Origin: Proteobacteria bacterium UBA7415
GTDB taxonomy: Bacteria > Pseudomonadota > Gammaproteobacteria > Arenicellales > Arenicellaceae
DNA: 64,000 bases
NCBI GenBank assembly: GCA_002470515.1
Contig: DKML01000027.1
Location: 1 to 64,000 of the forward strand
Direction: 5' to 3'
In this document: one piece after another, positions 55,131 to 64,000 of the stretch
How positions within the stretch are numbered: the first letter of the stretch is position 1
Layout: every line of letters starts with the position of its first letter
Notes under the pieces: model-generated
Told to the model about the DNA's origin: nothing
Seen by the model: only the letters and a program-made list of their open reading frames with translations
Databases searched by the model: none
Translations under genes and position numbers: made by a program

Positions 55131-56075
55131 ATGACCACAAAAAAAAATTATCCAATTGGCACTCCGGGCACCCCTTGGGGGGACTCTGAAAAGCAACAAT
55201 GGCTAGAAGCTCAAGTTACCCATAGATCCTATGCCACGGATGTCGTGTGCGTTATTGATACGCTACGTTCGACACATCGCGACGTCATTCAAGTTGAACA
55301 GTACGGTGAATTGGATTACTCCAATAGCCCTACTGGTAACACTTACCCTCTTTTTGCTTTACGTTCTATCGAGTGGCACTCAGAGCGACCGACGATATTG
55401 GTTACTGGCGGCGTACACGGTTACGAGACCAGTGGTGTACATGGCGCCCTGCGTTTTGCACAAGAAGAGCTGCGTAACTACGCAACCTCGTTTAACATGA
55501 TCGTTGCCCCGTGCATTAGCCCTTGGGGCTACGAGACGATTAACCGCTGGAACCCCAGCAGCGTCGATCCAAACCGCTCATTTTATAGTGACAATCCGTC
55601 ACCTGAGTCTGAAGCGATCATGACTTATGCAAAAAGTCTGAACATTTCTTTTTTAGCGCACATTGATCTCCACGAAACAACGGATACCGACAACTCAGAG
55701 TTTCGACCTGCGCTAGAGGCAAGAAATGCTGTCGAACAAACGGAGTGGCAAATTCCGGATGGTTTCTATGGTGTTGGCGATACTCTGAAGCCTGTGCCTG
55801 ACTTTCAAACGGCAATTATTGAGTCTGTTGCTAGGGTTACCCATATTGCGGAAGCGGATGATCAAGGAAAGCTTATCGGCACCGATATTGAGCAACATGG
55901 CGTAATAAACTATGCGACCAAAGAATTGGGACTTTGCGCTGGCTTTACTGATGCAGATTACGTCTGCACCACCGAAGTCTACCCAGATAGCCCCAGAGTC
56001 GATGACGAAAACTGTATTTTGGCCCAAGTGGCCGCCGTTACCGGCGCTTTGGACTATTTAATCAGTAATACCTAG
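55131..56075 (+). CDS. M14-like zinc carboxypeptidase/deacylase family protein
   Basis: A 314-residue soluble protein with the M14 zinc site HGYE (His96, Glu99) and a later His in LAHIDLHET (His177 or His181). The DPNRSF segment near residue 146-151 carries the substrate-carboxylate Arg. The lack of a signal peptide suggests cytoplasmic action on a peptide or acyl-amino acid. The family includes succinylglutamate desuccinylase-like and DUF2817-type members. It lies between the Rieske gene and a truncated aconitase gene. Confidence 0.82.
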   Translation: MTTKKNYPIGTPGTPWGDSEKQQWLEAQVTHRSYATDVVCVIDTLRSTHRDVIQVEQYGELDYSNSPTGNTYPLFALRSIEWHSERPTILVTGGVHGYETSGVHGALRFAQEELRNYATSFNMIVAPCISPWGYETINRWNPSSVDPNRSFYSDNPSPESEAIMTYAKSLNISFLAHIDLHETTDTDNSEFRPALEARNAVEQTEWQIPDGFYGVGDTLKPVPDFQTAIIESVARVTHIAEADDQGKLIGTDIEQHGVINYATKELGLCAGFTDADYVCTTEVYPDSPRVDDENCILAQVAAVTGALDYLISNT

Positions 56076-56096
56076 CGTACGCCTAAAGGCCCTATT

Positions 56097-56123
56097 CCTT
56101 GCAGTGATCAGTTTTACTGCAGG
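56097..56123. terminator. Weak hairpin after the M14-like gene
   Basis: GCAGT (56101-56105) pairs with ACTGC (56116-56120), with CC/GG outside and one bulge, and a 10-nt loop. It is 22 bp past the M14-like stop. No real T-run. Confidence 0.3.
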
Positions 56124-56253
56124 TTTAAGGCTATGGGCTACTGAGTGCGTTGAGCGATCATTGTACGCAACCCAATGTTGTTGATGGGGGGTCATTGAGT
56201 CATGACGTTTGCGTAGTCAAATCCGAAATACAGTGCGATACAATATCCCTTAG

Positions 56254-57759
56254 TTGTTAATACCAAATCTGGCTAAATCTACTGGGGACACTTTAATTAA
56301 ATCGTCCGTCAAAAGGTGGCAACCTCATGCTGTGGTGCTGGCCGCTATCACCTCTTGCACCAACACTTCAAACCCTGCGGTTATGCTGGGTGCCGGTCTG
56401 TTGGCTCGAAACGCAGTTAAACGTGGCCTACAAGTAAAGCCATGGGTAAAGACGTCACTCGCGCCAGGATCACAAGTCGTTACAGACTATTTACAACGTG
56501 CTGGCTTGCTTGAAGATCTTGAAAGCCTAGGTTTTCACGTTGTGGGATATGGCTGTACAACGTGCATCGGCAACTCAGGGCCTTTGCCCGATGCCATTGG
56601 TAAAGCGATCCGGTCAAATGACTTAGTCGTCGCTTCTGTGCTGTCGGGTAATCGTAATTTCGAAGGTCGTATTCATTCAGATATTAAGACCAACTATCTC
56701 GCATCCCCGCCTCTTGTCGTTGCATACGCGCTAACCGGTCGCATGGATGTTGATCTTTATACTCAACCTTTAGGCACAGATAGCGAAGGTAAGGAGGTGT
56801 TCCTGAAAGATGTTTGGCCATCTAATTCTGAGATTCAAGACTTTATTGCCAATAATATTGATGCGCAAATGTTTAAAGACAACTATGCGAGCGTGTTTAA
56901 CGGCAACACCACATGGAATGCGATTAGCACTCCACAGGGCGACAGTTACGCCTGGTCCGACGACTCATCATATATAAAGCTTCCGCCCTACTTTGTAGGC
57001 ATGTCGGCGACTGTACCGACTGTGAGCGATATCAAGGGGGCTCGTTGTTTAGCCAAGCTCGGCGACTCAGTAACAACAGATCACATCTCACCCGCTGGTG
57101 CGATAGAACCTGACGGCCCTGCGGGACAGTACCTACAAGAAAACGGTATTAGAGTCGCAGACTTTAACTCCTATGGCTCAAGACGCGGCAATCACGAGGT
57201 GATGATGCGCGGAACCTTTGCCAATGTGCGCCTTAAGAACCAATTGGCACCTGGAACTGAAGGTGGTTGGACCGTACATGTTCCTAGCATGGACTCGCTG
57301 TCGATATATGCGGCGGCTGAGCGCTACCATGAAGAACAAACACCTCTGGTTGTTCTGGCAGGCAAAGAGTACGGCACGGGATCATCACGAGACTGGGCGG
57401 CTAAAGGAACCTTGCTGTTGGGGGTTAAAGCCGTACTAACTGAGAGCTTTGAGCGCATTCACCGCTCAAATTTAGTAGGCATGGGTGTTTTGCCACTCAA
57501 TTTCTTGCCAGAAGAATCAGTATCTTCACTTGGCCTAACGGGTTTTGAATCTTTTGAAATCAATGGCTTAGATGACTTGTTTAAATCAAAATCACGAAAT
57601 GACTCATCCCTTAAAACCGTTAGCGTCGTTGCCGAATCAGACGAAGGCAAAAAGACCGAGTTCAAAGCTAGGGTTCGCTTAGATACACCCAAAGAGTTGG
57701 AGTACTACCAGCACGGCGGCATTCTCCACTATGTATTACGACAAATGGTCTCTGCATAG
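56254..57759 (+). pseudogene. acnA: C-terminal half of aconitate hydratase (AcnA type)
   Basis: About 501 residues align with the second half of AcnA: SCTNTSNP and [13 protein letters not shown] hold the three 4Fe-4S cysteines, then [20 protein letters not shown] and the swivel domain with [17 protein letters not shown]. Normal AcnA is near 890 residues, so the first 380 or so (N-terminal domain with substrate and iron-binding residues) are absent. The frame begins after a TAG at 56251-56253, with only a TTG start, and upstream is noncoding. The body is otherwise intact with no stops. Most likely a truncated remnant. Confidence 0.85.
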
Positions 57760-57815
57760 TTTTTTATGCCAGTACAGTGATTGAACAAATGTCGTCAATT
57801 AACATTTATCAATTT

Positions 57816-57845
57816 AAAAAGACCTCCTCTGCTTGAGGAGGTCTT
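57816..57845 (-). terminator. Rho-independent terminator of the subtilase gene
   Basis: AAGACCTCCTC (57819-57829) pairs with GAGGAGGTCTT (57835-57845), 11 bp with a 5-nt loop. On the minus strand a T-run (57816-57820) follows. It lies about 80 bp past the subtilase stop. Confidence 0.85.
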
Positions 57846-57926
57846 CGCTCGACCATTCGCTATCGCCATCCTATACGCTTTAATGCACCATCGACTCAGT
57901 TCGACAACGCCACTAGCAATAACGAG

Positions 57927-60476
57927 TTAGTCTGCTGCTCGCGGTTTACCTTCAACGCTACGAAGGCTTCCTTCACTGCTCAAGTTATCCAGCTGCAGGG
58001 TCTCTACAAGCTCTAGCTCGTCTGCTGCCTGCGCAGATTGATCAAGAGCTTTGGCTTTGGATGATTGCTTATTTAGCGCCCCCCGATAGATTCTTACAAG
58101 AGGCGATCCATCAAACTCAGCTCTAACCAAATAATAGTAATTATTGTCAAACGGAGTGGTTATGGTTCCAAACGAGGCCGTTCCGCAGGAAGGTCCTGAA
58201 TAACGTGAACTTATTGACTTAGTGCCGCTTGAAATATTGACGTATCCGCTGAAGGTGCCTGCTGAGTTACAACTTGCTAACGTCGAACTTCGGGTAGAAC
58301 CGCCAATTGTTGCGCTAAATGTCATTGAACCGACAGTACAACAGAGATTGCTACCGACACCCCACTGAGGTGGGATTGGCTCTGAAAGACTCGCGATAAT
58401 GGCAGGAACCACCATAAGCAAGAAGCCATCATCTTCCACAATTTCAGCCTCTAAAAAGTAGCCTTCGATTTGAGCGTTGTTGCCTGCTTCTTCTACTTCT
58501 ACGTAGTAAGTACCTGCTGCCAAATCGCTGAGTACAGGCGTATCCGCAAAACCAGAGCTAGCAGTAGCAATCACATTTAGACCGGAATCACGTACCGTAA
58601 CTTCCGTAGATCCAGCAAAACCAGCTGAATTTGTTCTTATGACTACTCTATTCTTGTCTTCCCTTAAAGTAAAAGTGACCCAGTCTTTATCGCCTACCGG
58701 CGAAATGCTGTGAAATTGAACGTCACCGTGATTAACTGGAGTCGCTGCAGGGCCGGTATCATCGTTTTCAAAGGCATCCTCTACTGGGCCATCAGAAACG
58801 ACTATTCTAGTAGCAGCAGAACACTTAATATTTGTGATGCCCACACACGCTCCTAGGTAATTGACACCGATAGATGATGGCGCCGAAAAGGATCTTGCTT
58901 TTACTGATTGTTCTTCTGAGCTAAGACTGGGGACCGACTCATTACCCACTAGAATATCTGAGGTCGTGATTTTATTATCAGCTGATCTGTAAAAACTCAC
59001 GATTGACGCATCCGAAGCATCGGAACCTATATTCTTAACTGTTGCGGTCACATTAAGCGTCTGATTTGTATTAGGTATAACATTAGGAACGGTGAACGCC
59101 GATATCGTTAAGTCAGAGCCTTCTATAACATTTGCTGCAGCCAACATGTCGATACGCGGCTTGGTGACACCCGATCGAGAAATATTGACACCAGTTGACT
59201 CCATGGCACTTTCAATCTGAGACACCGTGGCACTGGGCTTTAAATGGCGATACACAGCAAACGCTCCAGCGATATGTGGCGTTGCCATAGACGTTCCATT
59301 GTAAATATCTCGTGCGCTGTTACTCGTGGCAATACTAGACGTAATGTTGCTACCAGGCGCTAACACATCAATCATGCTCGCATGGTTGGAATAAGACGAA
59401 ATCGAATTTGAGTTGTCTAACGTAGCACCCACAGTAATCGCGCTTGATATGCAACCAGGCGAACCAATCGATCCATTGAAACCGTCGTTACCCGAAGCGA
59501 TCACTGTGGCTATGCCAGCCGAACGAAGGTTGTCGATCACACTTTTCAGTGAATTTCCATCACAGGCACTAAAAAATTGACCCCCGCCCAAACTCATGTT
59601 GGCAGAGGCTATCGAAATCCCATTGCTGGCATTATGCACGCTCAACACACGTTCAAGACCCAACATTTGGTCTGTCGAGTAAGATAAAACACAGGGCGTT
59701 GAACCAGCGCCACACTGAGTTGAGCTAGTGAATCGACTAAATACCTGAACCGCCATTAAGTTGGCACCCGGCGCGACTCCACCATATGTACCCGCTGCAA
59801 TTCCAGCAACATGGGTACCATGATTACAGCCATCTATAGCGGTACCACAATTTACACCTGCTCCACTACTAGTCTGCGACTGACCGCCATTTGGACAGAC
59901 CGTGAATGAATTTAGAGATCCCACTGTTGAGCTGTAGCAAGCTTCAGATACAACTTTACCACTATCTAGATCAACATGGGTCTTGCGAACCCCCGTATCT
60001 AAAATTGCAACGGTCCATCCACTGCCATTGCTTCCAGAATTTATAACATCGTCACCATTGATAAATGGCACGCTCTGTAACAGCGTCGCTCTCGACAGGC
60101 CATCTTCCTCAACACCGATCACTAAAGGGTTATTGAGTAAGTTTTCTAGACCCGCTTTATCAAGCTCGAGTCCAATATAGGGAACGGTTTCAAAACGCTT
60201 TAGTGAGCCTAACTGGGACGCGTTTAGAGTCGACGCAATATCTGATTGGACACGATTGATTTGGCTTCGTTGATTTGCAACGGCCGCAGAGCCAGATAAC
60301 GAGCCTTCAACCACGAATTCAGTATCAAGCTTAAGGATTACCCTTACGCTCCCTAAGTTTTGCGCTTTCTCAAACAAGGCCGGTGCGTCCGGCATCGCTT
60401 TTAAGTCGCCTGCAAAGGCAGCCGTTGTAGACAACCCAAGCACAAAACATAAAGCTATCAATCTTAATCCAGTCAT
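57927..60476 (-). CDS. Secreted subtilisin-like (S8) peptidase
   Basis: An 849-residue exported protease. A signal peptide (1-22), an inhibitor-like prodomain (about 40-125) and an S8 domain with catalytic Asp160 (AILDTGVRKTHVDL), His219 (NHGTHVAGIAAG), oxyanion Asn330 (ASGNDG) and Ser396 (GTSMATPHIAGA) are all present. Then a CARDB-type module (about 455-565), a PPC-type domain (about 590-690, FENDDTGPAATPV) and an undefined C-terminal part. Such multidomain subtilases of marine bacteria digest external protein. A terminator follows the gene. Confidence 0.95.
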   Translation of the reverse strand: MTGLRLIALCFVLGLSTTAAFAGDLKAMPDAPALFEKAQNLGSVRVILKLDTEFVVEGSLSGSAAVANQRSQINRVQSDIASTLNASQLGSLKRFETVPYIGLELDKAGLENLLNNPLVIGVEEDGLSRATLLQSVPFINGDDVINSGSNGSGWTVAILDTGVRKTHVDLDSGKVVSEACYSSTVGSLNSFTVCPNGGQSQTSSGAGVNCGTAIDGCNHGTHVAGIAAGTYGGVAPGANLMAVQVFSRFTSSTQCGAGSTPCVLSYSTDQMLGLERVLSVHNASNGISIASANMSLGGGQFFSACDGNSLKSVIDNLRSAGIATVIASGNDGFNGSIGSPGCISSAITVGATLDNSNSISSYSNHASMIDVLAPGSNITSSIATSNSARDIYNGTSMATPHIAGAFAVYRHLKPSATVSQIESAMESTGVNISRSGVTKPRIDMLAAANVIEGSDLTISAFTVPNVIPNTNQTLNVTATVKNIGSDASDASIVSFYRSADNKITTSDILVGNESVPSLSSEEQSVKARSFSAPSSIGVNYLGACVGITNIKCSAATRIVVSDGPVEDAFENDDTGPAATPVNHGDVQFHSISPVGDKDWVTFTLREDKNRVVIRTNSAGFAGSTEVTVRDSGLNVIATASSGFADTPVLSDLAAGTYYVEVEEAGNNAQIEGYFLEAEIVEDDGFLLMVVPAIIASLSEPIPPQWGVGSNLCCTVGSMTFSATIGGSTRSSTLASCNSAGTFSGYVNISSGTKSISSRYSGPSCGTASFGTITTPFDNNYYYLVRAEFDGSPLVRIYRGALNKQSSKAKALDQSAQAADELELVETLQLDNLSSEGSLRSVEGKPRAAD

Positions 60477-60995
60477 TTCTCAACCCTCACATTAAATTTT
60501 ACTTCTTCGAAGCCGCCTTAACAACGATCAACGATTTAGGTCCAGCGGATATGCCCCTAGTTCTTAAGCTCTCGGCATGTTTGCGCTTTAAACTGCAACA
60601 TCATAGATTTTTTAGCCATACGCCATGACCGAAGCAAGCCGCTTCTTATGCAAGGATATGCGTCGTGTAGGCCTATGCCAAGTGGTTTCAGTATAACGAT
60701 TCAGGCTTTTCTGCCAGTCTTACTAGAAAAATACGGGTTTACGCACGTTTGGGGGTATGTATTTATACGTCATGCAGAGCGCTAGCTATAGCTTAGACCG
60801 GGTATGCGTTAAACTTACTATTTGCTGTTTATCACCAGTATAAATTGGACCTTTGGGTGACATACTTAATGATGATGCTACTCAAATAACCGCAACAACA
60901 GTTAAAAACTGGGTCAGACTCACTTAACTCGGCTCTTCAACTTTTCCAAGCCTGATTTTCTAACACAAAGAATAGATACAAATCATTGAGAAACG
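60477..60995. other. Long intergenic stretch upstream of the subtilase and mgtE genes
   Basis: A 519-bp divergent region between the subtilase (minus) and mgtE (plus). It must hold both promoters. I saw no gene, strong hairpin or recognisable remnant. If mgtE is controlled by a leader riboswitch it should be in the last 300 bp, but I could not fold an M-box by eye. Confidence 0.5.
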
Positions 60996-62285
60996 ATGGA
61001 TCCTGCGCAAATACCAAACGAATCTGAGTTCAACCACCCTGGTGAGTTAGCACATCAACTCGAAAGCCTCCCTCAAACGGAACGAGCTGAGCTGTGGGCC
61101 AGTATTTCGGTTGAAGACCGTGGCGCAGCAATCCCCTATTTACATGACGAAATAAAAGCAGCGCTACTCGAAGAAGCTTCTCTGGAAGAACTTCAAGATC
61201 TAACCGAAAACATGGCGGCGGGCGATGTCGCTGATGTACTTGATCTAGTCAGTGTTGATATTGCCCAAGATGTAGTCGACAACCTTTCCGAGGAATTTCA
61301 AGAGCAAGTCAGGGAATCCCTGAGCTTTGAAGATGACCAAGTGGGTCGTTGGTTGCGTCACGACGGATACCGTTACTCAGCTACTCGAACGGTTAGACAA
61401 GTATTAGACAATATTAAACGTAAGGGCTTTCCCGCCTACACTGACAGAGTATTTGTCATATCTAGAGACGACCGCTACCGTGGTGCTATCGCAATGTCGA
61501 GCATCCTAGAAGCAAATGACGAAGTGCAACTCAAAGAGTTACAGCTCATTTCAAATGACCATACGTTTGACCCGAATGCCAATATCTCGGATGTCACCGC
61601 AGAATTTCGCAAAGTTCACTTTATTTCTGCCGCTGTCGTTGATCAACAAGGGTTTTATCTAGGCCGAATTACAGCAGAGGACGCGGCGACCATATTGCAA
61701 GACTCAGCTGACCATCAGTTAATGAGCATGGCTGGCCTAGATGAGGAAGACGACCTTTTTTCGCCTGTACTCAGCTCAGCTAAACGTCGTGCGCTCTGGC
61801 TAGGCATTAACCTTCTTACGGCTCTCCTTGCGTCTTACGTTATTGGATTATTTGAAGGCAGCGTACAGCAGTTAGTCGCACTGGCTGTATTAATGCCTAT
61901 TGTAGCGAGCATGGGGGGTATTGCGGGCAGCCAAACGCTCACCATAGTTATTAGGGGTATCGCGCTTGGACGACTCAATTCAAAAAACACTCGAACACTC
62001 TTGTTCAAAGAGCTGGGCGTTGGTGTGCTGAACGGAATTTTGTGGGCTTCAGTCGTAGGAGCACTCGCCTTTCTGTGGTTCGACAACCTAATGCTTGGTG
62101 TCGTTATTGCTGCTGCAATACTTATTAACTTGTTAGCTGCTGCTCTGGCAGGAATGATAATTCCGGTTGTTCTAGAGCGCCTAGACCTGGATCCAGCGCT
62201 GTCAGGATCAGTGGTGCTGACGACGGTTACGGATGTAGTTGGATTTATGAGTTTTCTAGGCTTAGCAACACTTCTACTACTATAG
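60996..62285 (+). CDS. mgtE: Magnesium transporter MgtE
   Basis: A 429-residue transporter with the MgtE layout: an N-terminal helical domain (about 10-130), a CBS pair (about 130-245) and a membrane domain with about five helices from about 265. The pore motif GGIAGSQTLTIVIRG and the VVLTTVTDVVGF helix are typical. It admits magnesium down the membrane potential, gated by the cytosolic domains. This may be the main magnesium route here, since the corA copy in the window is a decayed remnant. Confidence 0.95.
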   Translation: MDPAQIPNESEFNHPGELAHQLESLPQTERAELWASISVEDRGAAIPYLHDEIKAALLEEASLEELQDLTENMAAGDVADVLDLVSVDIAQDVVDNLSEEFQEQVRESLSFEDDQVGRWLRHDGYRYSATRTVRQVLDNIKRKGFPAYTDRVFVISRDDRYRGAIAMSSILEANDEVQLKELQLISNDHTFDPNANISDVTAEFRKVHFISAAVVDQQGFYLGRITAEDAATILQDSADHQLMSMAGLDEEDDLFSPVLSSAKRRALWLGINLLTALLASYVIGLFEGSVQQLVALAVLMPIVASMGGIAGSQTLTIVIRGIALGRLNSKNTRTLLFKELGVGVLNGILWASVVGALAFLWFDNLMLGVVIAAAILINLLAAALAGMIIPVVLERLDLDPALSGSVVLTTVTDVVGFMSFLGLATLLLL

Positions 62286-62487
62286 CGATGCTCAAAACAT
62301 AGTCCGTTGTCCTTAATAGCCACGACGTATAAGTTTTACCCATACAACTGCTTTAACAAGCGTGTGCTTATTCATGCACCGCGAGGCCAATTATCATTCT
62401 AATTTTTGAAAAACATGGTTAAATGCGTGCCATCATGATTTAGGTGATCTAAATAGAGGGTCACACGAATAAGAAAAGGAAACTAGC

Positions 62488-63525
62488 TTGGACGACAAGA
62501 AGAGAAACACAACAGAGCCACTCATAATTGCCGGAACGGAAATTAAACGCGGCACCTCAGTGAACATTGACATGCCATTGGTACGGCTATACACCGATAC
62601 CGAAATCAACATGCCTATTCACGTTAGACGGGCTCGTAAAGATGGCCCGACACTTTTTGTTTCGGCGGCCGTGCACGGCGACGAGATTAACGGGATCGAA
62701 ATAATTCGCCGAATCATGCGCCTCAAAACGCTCAAATTAACGTCAGGAACGCTTATTTTAGCTCCTATGGTCAATGTGTATGGCGTTCTTAACAAGAGCC
62801 GCTATATGCCAGATCGCAGAGACCTGAACCGCTCATTTCCAGGGTCAGAGAACGGTTCTTTGGCTGCCGTAGTTGCGCATCGTTTTCTTACCGAAGTCGT
62901 GCAACACTGCGATTACGGCATTGATCTTCACACAGGAGCGATTCATCGCTCAAACCTTCCTCAAATTCGTGCCAATCTCGAAGACGATGAAACAACTGAA
63001 CTGGCAAAAGCCTTTGGCGTGTCAGTATTAATGAATTCCAACCTGCGCGACGGTTCACTTCGCGAAGCGGCTTCAGACAGCAATACACGTATCTTGCTTT
63101 ACGAGGCTGGTGAGGCATTACGGTTTGACGAATTATCGATTAGAGCGGGTCAGCGTGGAATTTTGAACGTGCTGTCCACGCTTGGAATGATCAATAAGCC
63201 ACGGCGCAGACAGGTAGCCACGCCATACATTGCGAACACCAGCTCATGGGTTCGCGCGCACCATAGTGGTTTTGTAAGAAACTTAAGAAAGATGGGCGAT
63301 TACGTTGAGAAAGGCGATGCACTTGCCGAAATCGGTAGCCCTATGGGCGAAACGCTTGGCGTTGTTAAAGCACGCCGAGGCGGCATCGTTATTGGCAAAC
63401 AAAACATCCCTCTAGTTCAAAAAGGCGATGCAATGTTTTATATCGCCTACTTCTCTGAAGAAGACGAAGAAATTGCCGAGAACATACAGGCGATGAGTGA
63501 GCAGCTGTTACCGAGTCAGGTTTAG
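62488..63525 (+). CDS. Succinylglutamate desuccinylase/aspartoacylase family protein
   Basis: A 345-residue zinc hydrolase of the AstE/AspA family. Zinc-site motifs are VHGDEINGIEIIRRIM (His and Glu, about 60-75), the RDLNRSFPG loop (about 112-120) and IDLHTGA (about 149-155). The C-terminal part (about 255-330) contains a lipoyl-like barrel. The start is a TTG at 62488, with AAAAGGA eight bases upstream. The family deacylates N-acyl amino acids; related proteins are linked with RimK-type ligases, though here rimK is 26 kb away. Confidence 0.88.
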   Translation: MDDKKRNTTEPLIIAGTEIKRGTSVNIDMPLVRLYTDTEINMPIHVRRARKDGPTLFVSAAVHGDEINGIEIIRRIMRLKTLKLTSGTLILAPMVNVYGVLNKSRYMPDRRDLNRSFPGSENGSLAAVVAHRFLTEVVQHCDYGIDLHTGAIHRSNLPQIRANLEDDETTELAKAFGVSVLMNSNLRDGSLREAASDSNTRILLYEAGEALRFDELSIRAGQRGILNVLSTLGMINKPRRRQVATPYIANTSSWVRAHHSGFVRNLRKMGDYVEKGDALAEIGSPMGETLGVVKARRGGIVIGKQNIPLVQKGDAMFYIAYFSEEDEEIAENIQAMSEQLLPSQV

Positions 63526-63548
63526 CTGCTCAACCAATTTCGCTATTG

Positions 63549-64000
63549 CTACGGTGCGTTTACGTGCGCAAAAATTGTATCCGTTCCATCGTCATTAAGC
63601 AGTAAAACCTGGTAATAGTCTTTGCGCTCGCCTACCTCCATACCTGGGCTGCCGACCGGCATCCCAGGTACCGAGAGGCCAATGGCACCTGCTGGTGGGT
63701 TCTCAAGAAATTGTTTCACGTACTCTGCAGGAACATGGCCTTCGAATACATACTCTCCATGAGTTGTTGTTATTACACCCGTATGACAAGAACGGTAGCG
63801 CCCAGCGATTCCCTTCTGCGTCTTGAGCGGATTAAGGTTATCGAGTTCAATAACCTTGTTGGTAAACCCATTGGCAGCCATATAATCGACCCACTTTTGA
63901 CAACAGCCGCATGTGGGCGTTTTATAAACGCTCATCTGCAAGCCCCTACTCGCTTCAGTATTATTTGACTCAGCGTGAACGCTCAACGAGAGCAGTACCG
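63549..64000 (-). CDS. DUF411 family metal-binding protein (5' end outside window)
   Basis: The frame is open to the window edge, with VLLSLSVHAES at its start, the end of a signal peptide, so the TTG-based 145-residue frame is only the mature part. The DUF411 hallmark TPTCGCCQKWVDYM is followed by SCHTGVI and VPGMPVGSPGMEVGE. These Cys and Met residues suggest copper or other metal binding in the periplasm. The gene continues beyond base 64000. No metal-transport neighbour is visible. Confidence 0.88.
   Translation of the reverse strand, partial: VLLSLSVHAESNNTEASRGLQMSVYKTPTCGCCQKWVDYMAANGFTNKVIELDNLNPLKTQKGIAGRYRSCHTGVITTTHGEYVFEGHVPAEYVKQFLENPPAGAIGLSVPGMPVGSPGMEVGERKDYYQVLLLNDDGTDTIFAHVNAP

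Noticed and set aside
60477..60995. Possible M-box or other riboswitch before mgtE
   Set aside because: No convincing conserved helices could be traced by eye. A covariance-model search of this region would decide.
1..64000. tRNA, rRNA, CRISPR, insertion sequence or prophage content
   Set aside because: No cloverleaf, regularly spaced repeat, transposase, integrase or phage structural gene was seen; a tRNA-model scan would be the decisive check.

Overview
The window looks like chromosomal DNA of a free-living, probably marine gammaproteobacterium with mid-40s percent G+C. This is inference from gene content: TRAP transporter, RimK, VF530 protein, BaeSR-like two-component system, quinol nitric oxide reductase with NnrS, RND pump, DUF885, DUF411 and DUF1554 proteins. 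I saw no rRNA, tRNA, CRISPR array, insertion sequence or phage module.

Layout. 1-3.2 kb: end of a TRAP transporter operon, then a convergent MFS carrier. 3.4-8.0 kb: a minus-strand phosphate block (PiT, Na/Pi cotransporter with PhoU-like tail, 87-aa coiled-coil protein) and a YceH/DUF480 protein. 8.3-14.7 kb: fatty-acid-hydroxylase-type membrane enzyme, PIG-L deacetylase, EamA carrier, YkgJ-type protein, DUF1554 protein, and an OYE plus ornithine-cyclodeaminase-family pair. 15-18.2 kb: BaeSR-like system with a small secreted protein and a 48-aa membrane microprotein. 18.3-23.4 kb: DUF885 peptidase, VF530, M1-like peptidase, RsgA. 23.6-27.1 kb: TetR, four-helix membrane protein and Ntn-hydrolase acylase, led by a 17-bp perfect operator. 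27.1-34.5 kb: LLM/VOC/membrane operon, a scar holding two 5'-truncated genes, and a SpdH-like flavoprotein/DUF1254/hydroxylase operon. 34.5-40.1 kb: corA remnant, rimK, a frameshifted secreted protein, sulfatase operon, 2OG oxygenase. 40.3-46.2 kb: NO module with Dnr-type regulator, quinol NO reductase, NnrS and a porin, with two FNR/Dnr-type boxes placed exactly for activation. 46.2-52 kb: amidohydrolase and RND efflux pair. 52-57.8 kb: frameshifted patatin, DUF4156 lipoprotein, a Rieske oxygenase with reversed domain order, M14-like peptidase and the C-terminal half of aconitase. 57.9-64 kb: secreted subtilase, MgtE, AstE-like hydrolase, DUF411 protein.

Two themes stand out. One is gene decay: at least five broken genes (corA, acnA, patatin, the divergent pair at 29.57 kb, and a secreted protein at 36.9 kb) lie among intact genes. 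The other is well-defined regulatory architecture: long perfect inverted repeats in front of the tetR and histidine kinase genes, and Dnr boxes 32 bp from candidate -10 elements in the NO module. The most unusual single protein is the Rieske oxygenase at 54.1-55.0 kb, whose mononuclear-iron domain precedes its Rieske domain.
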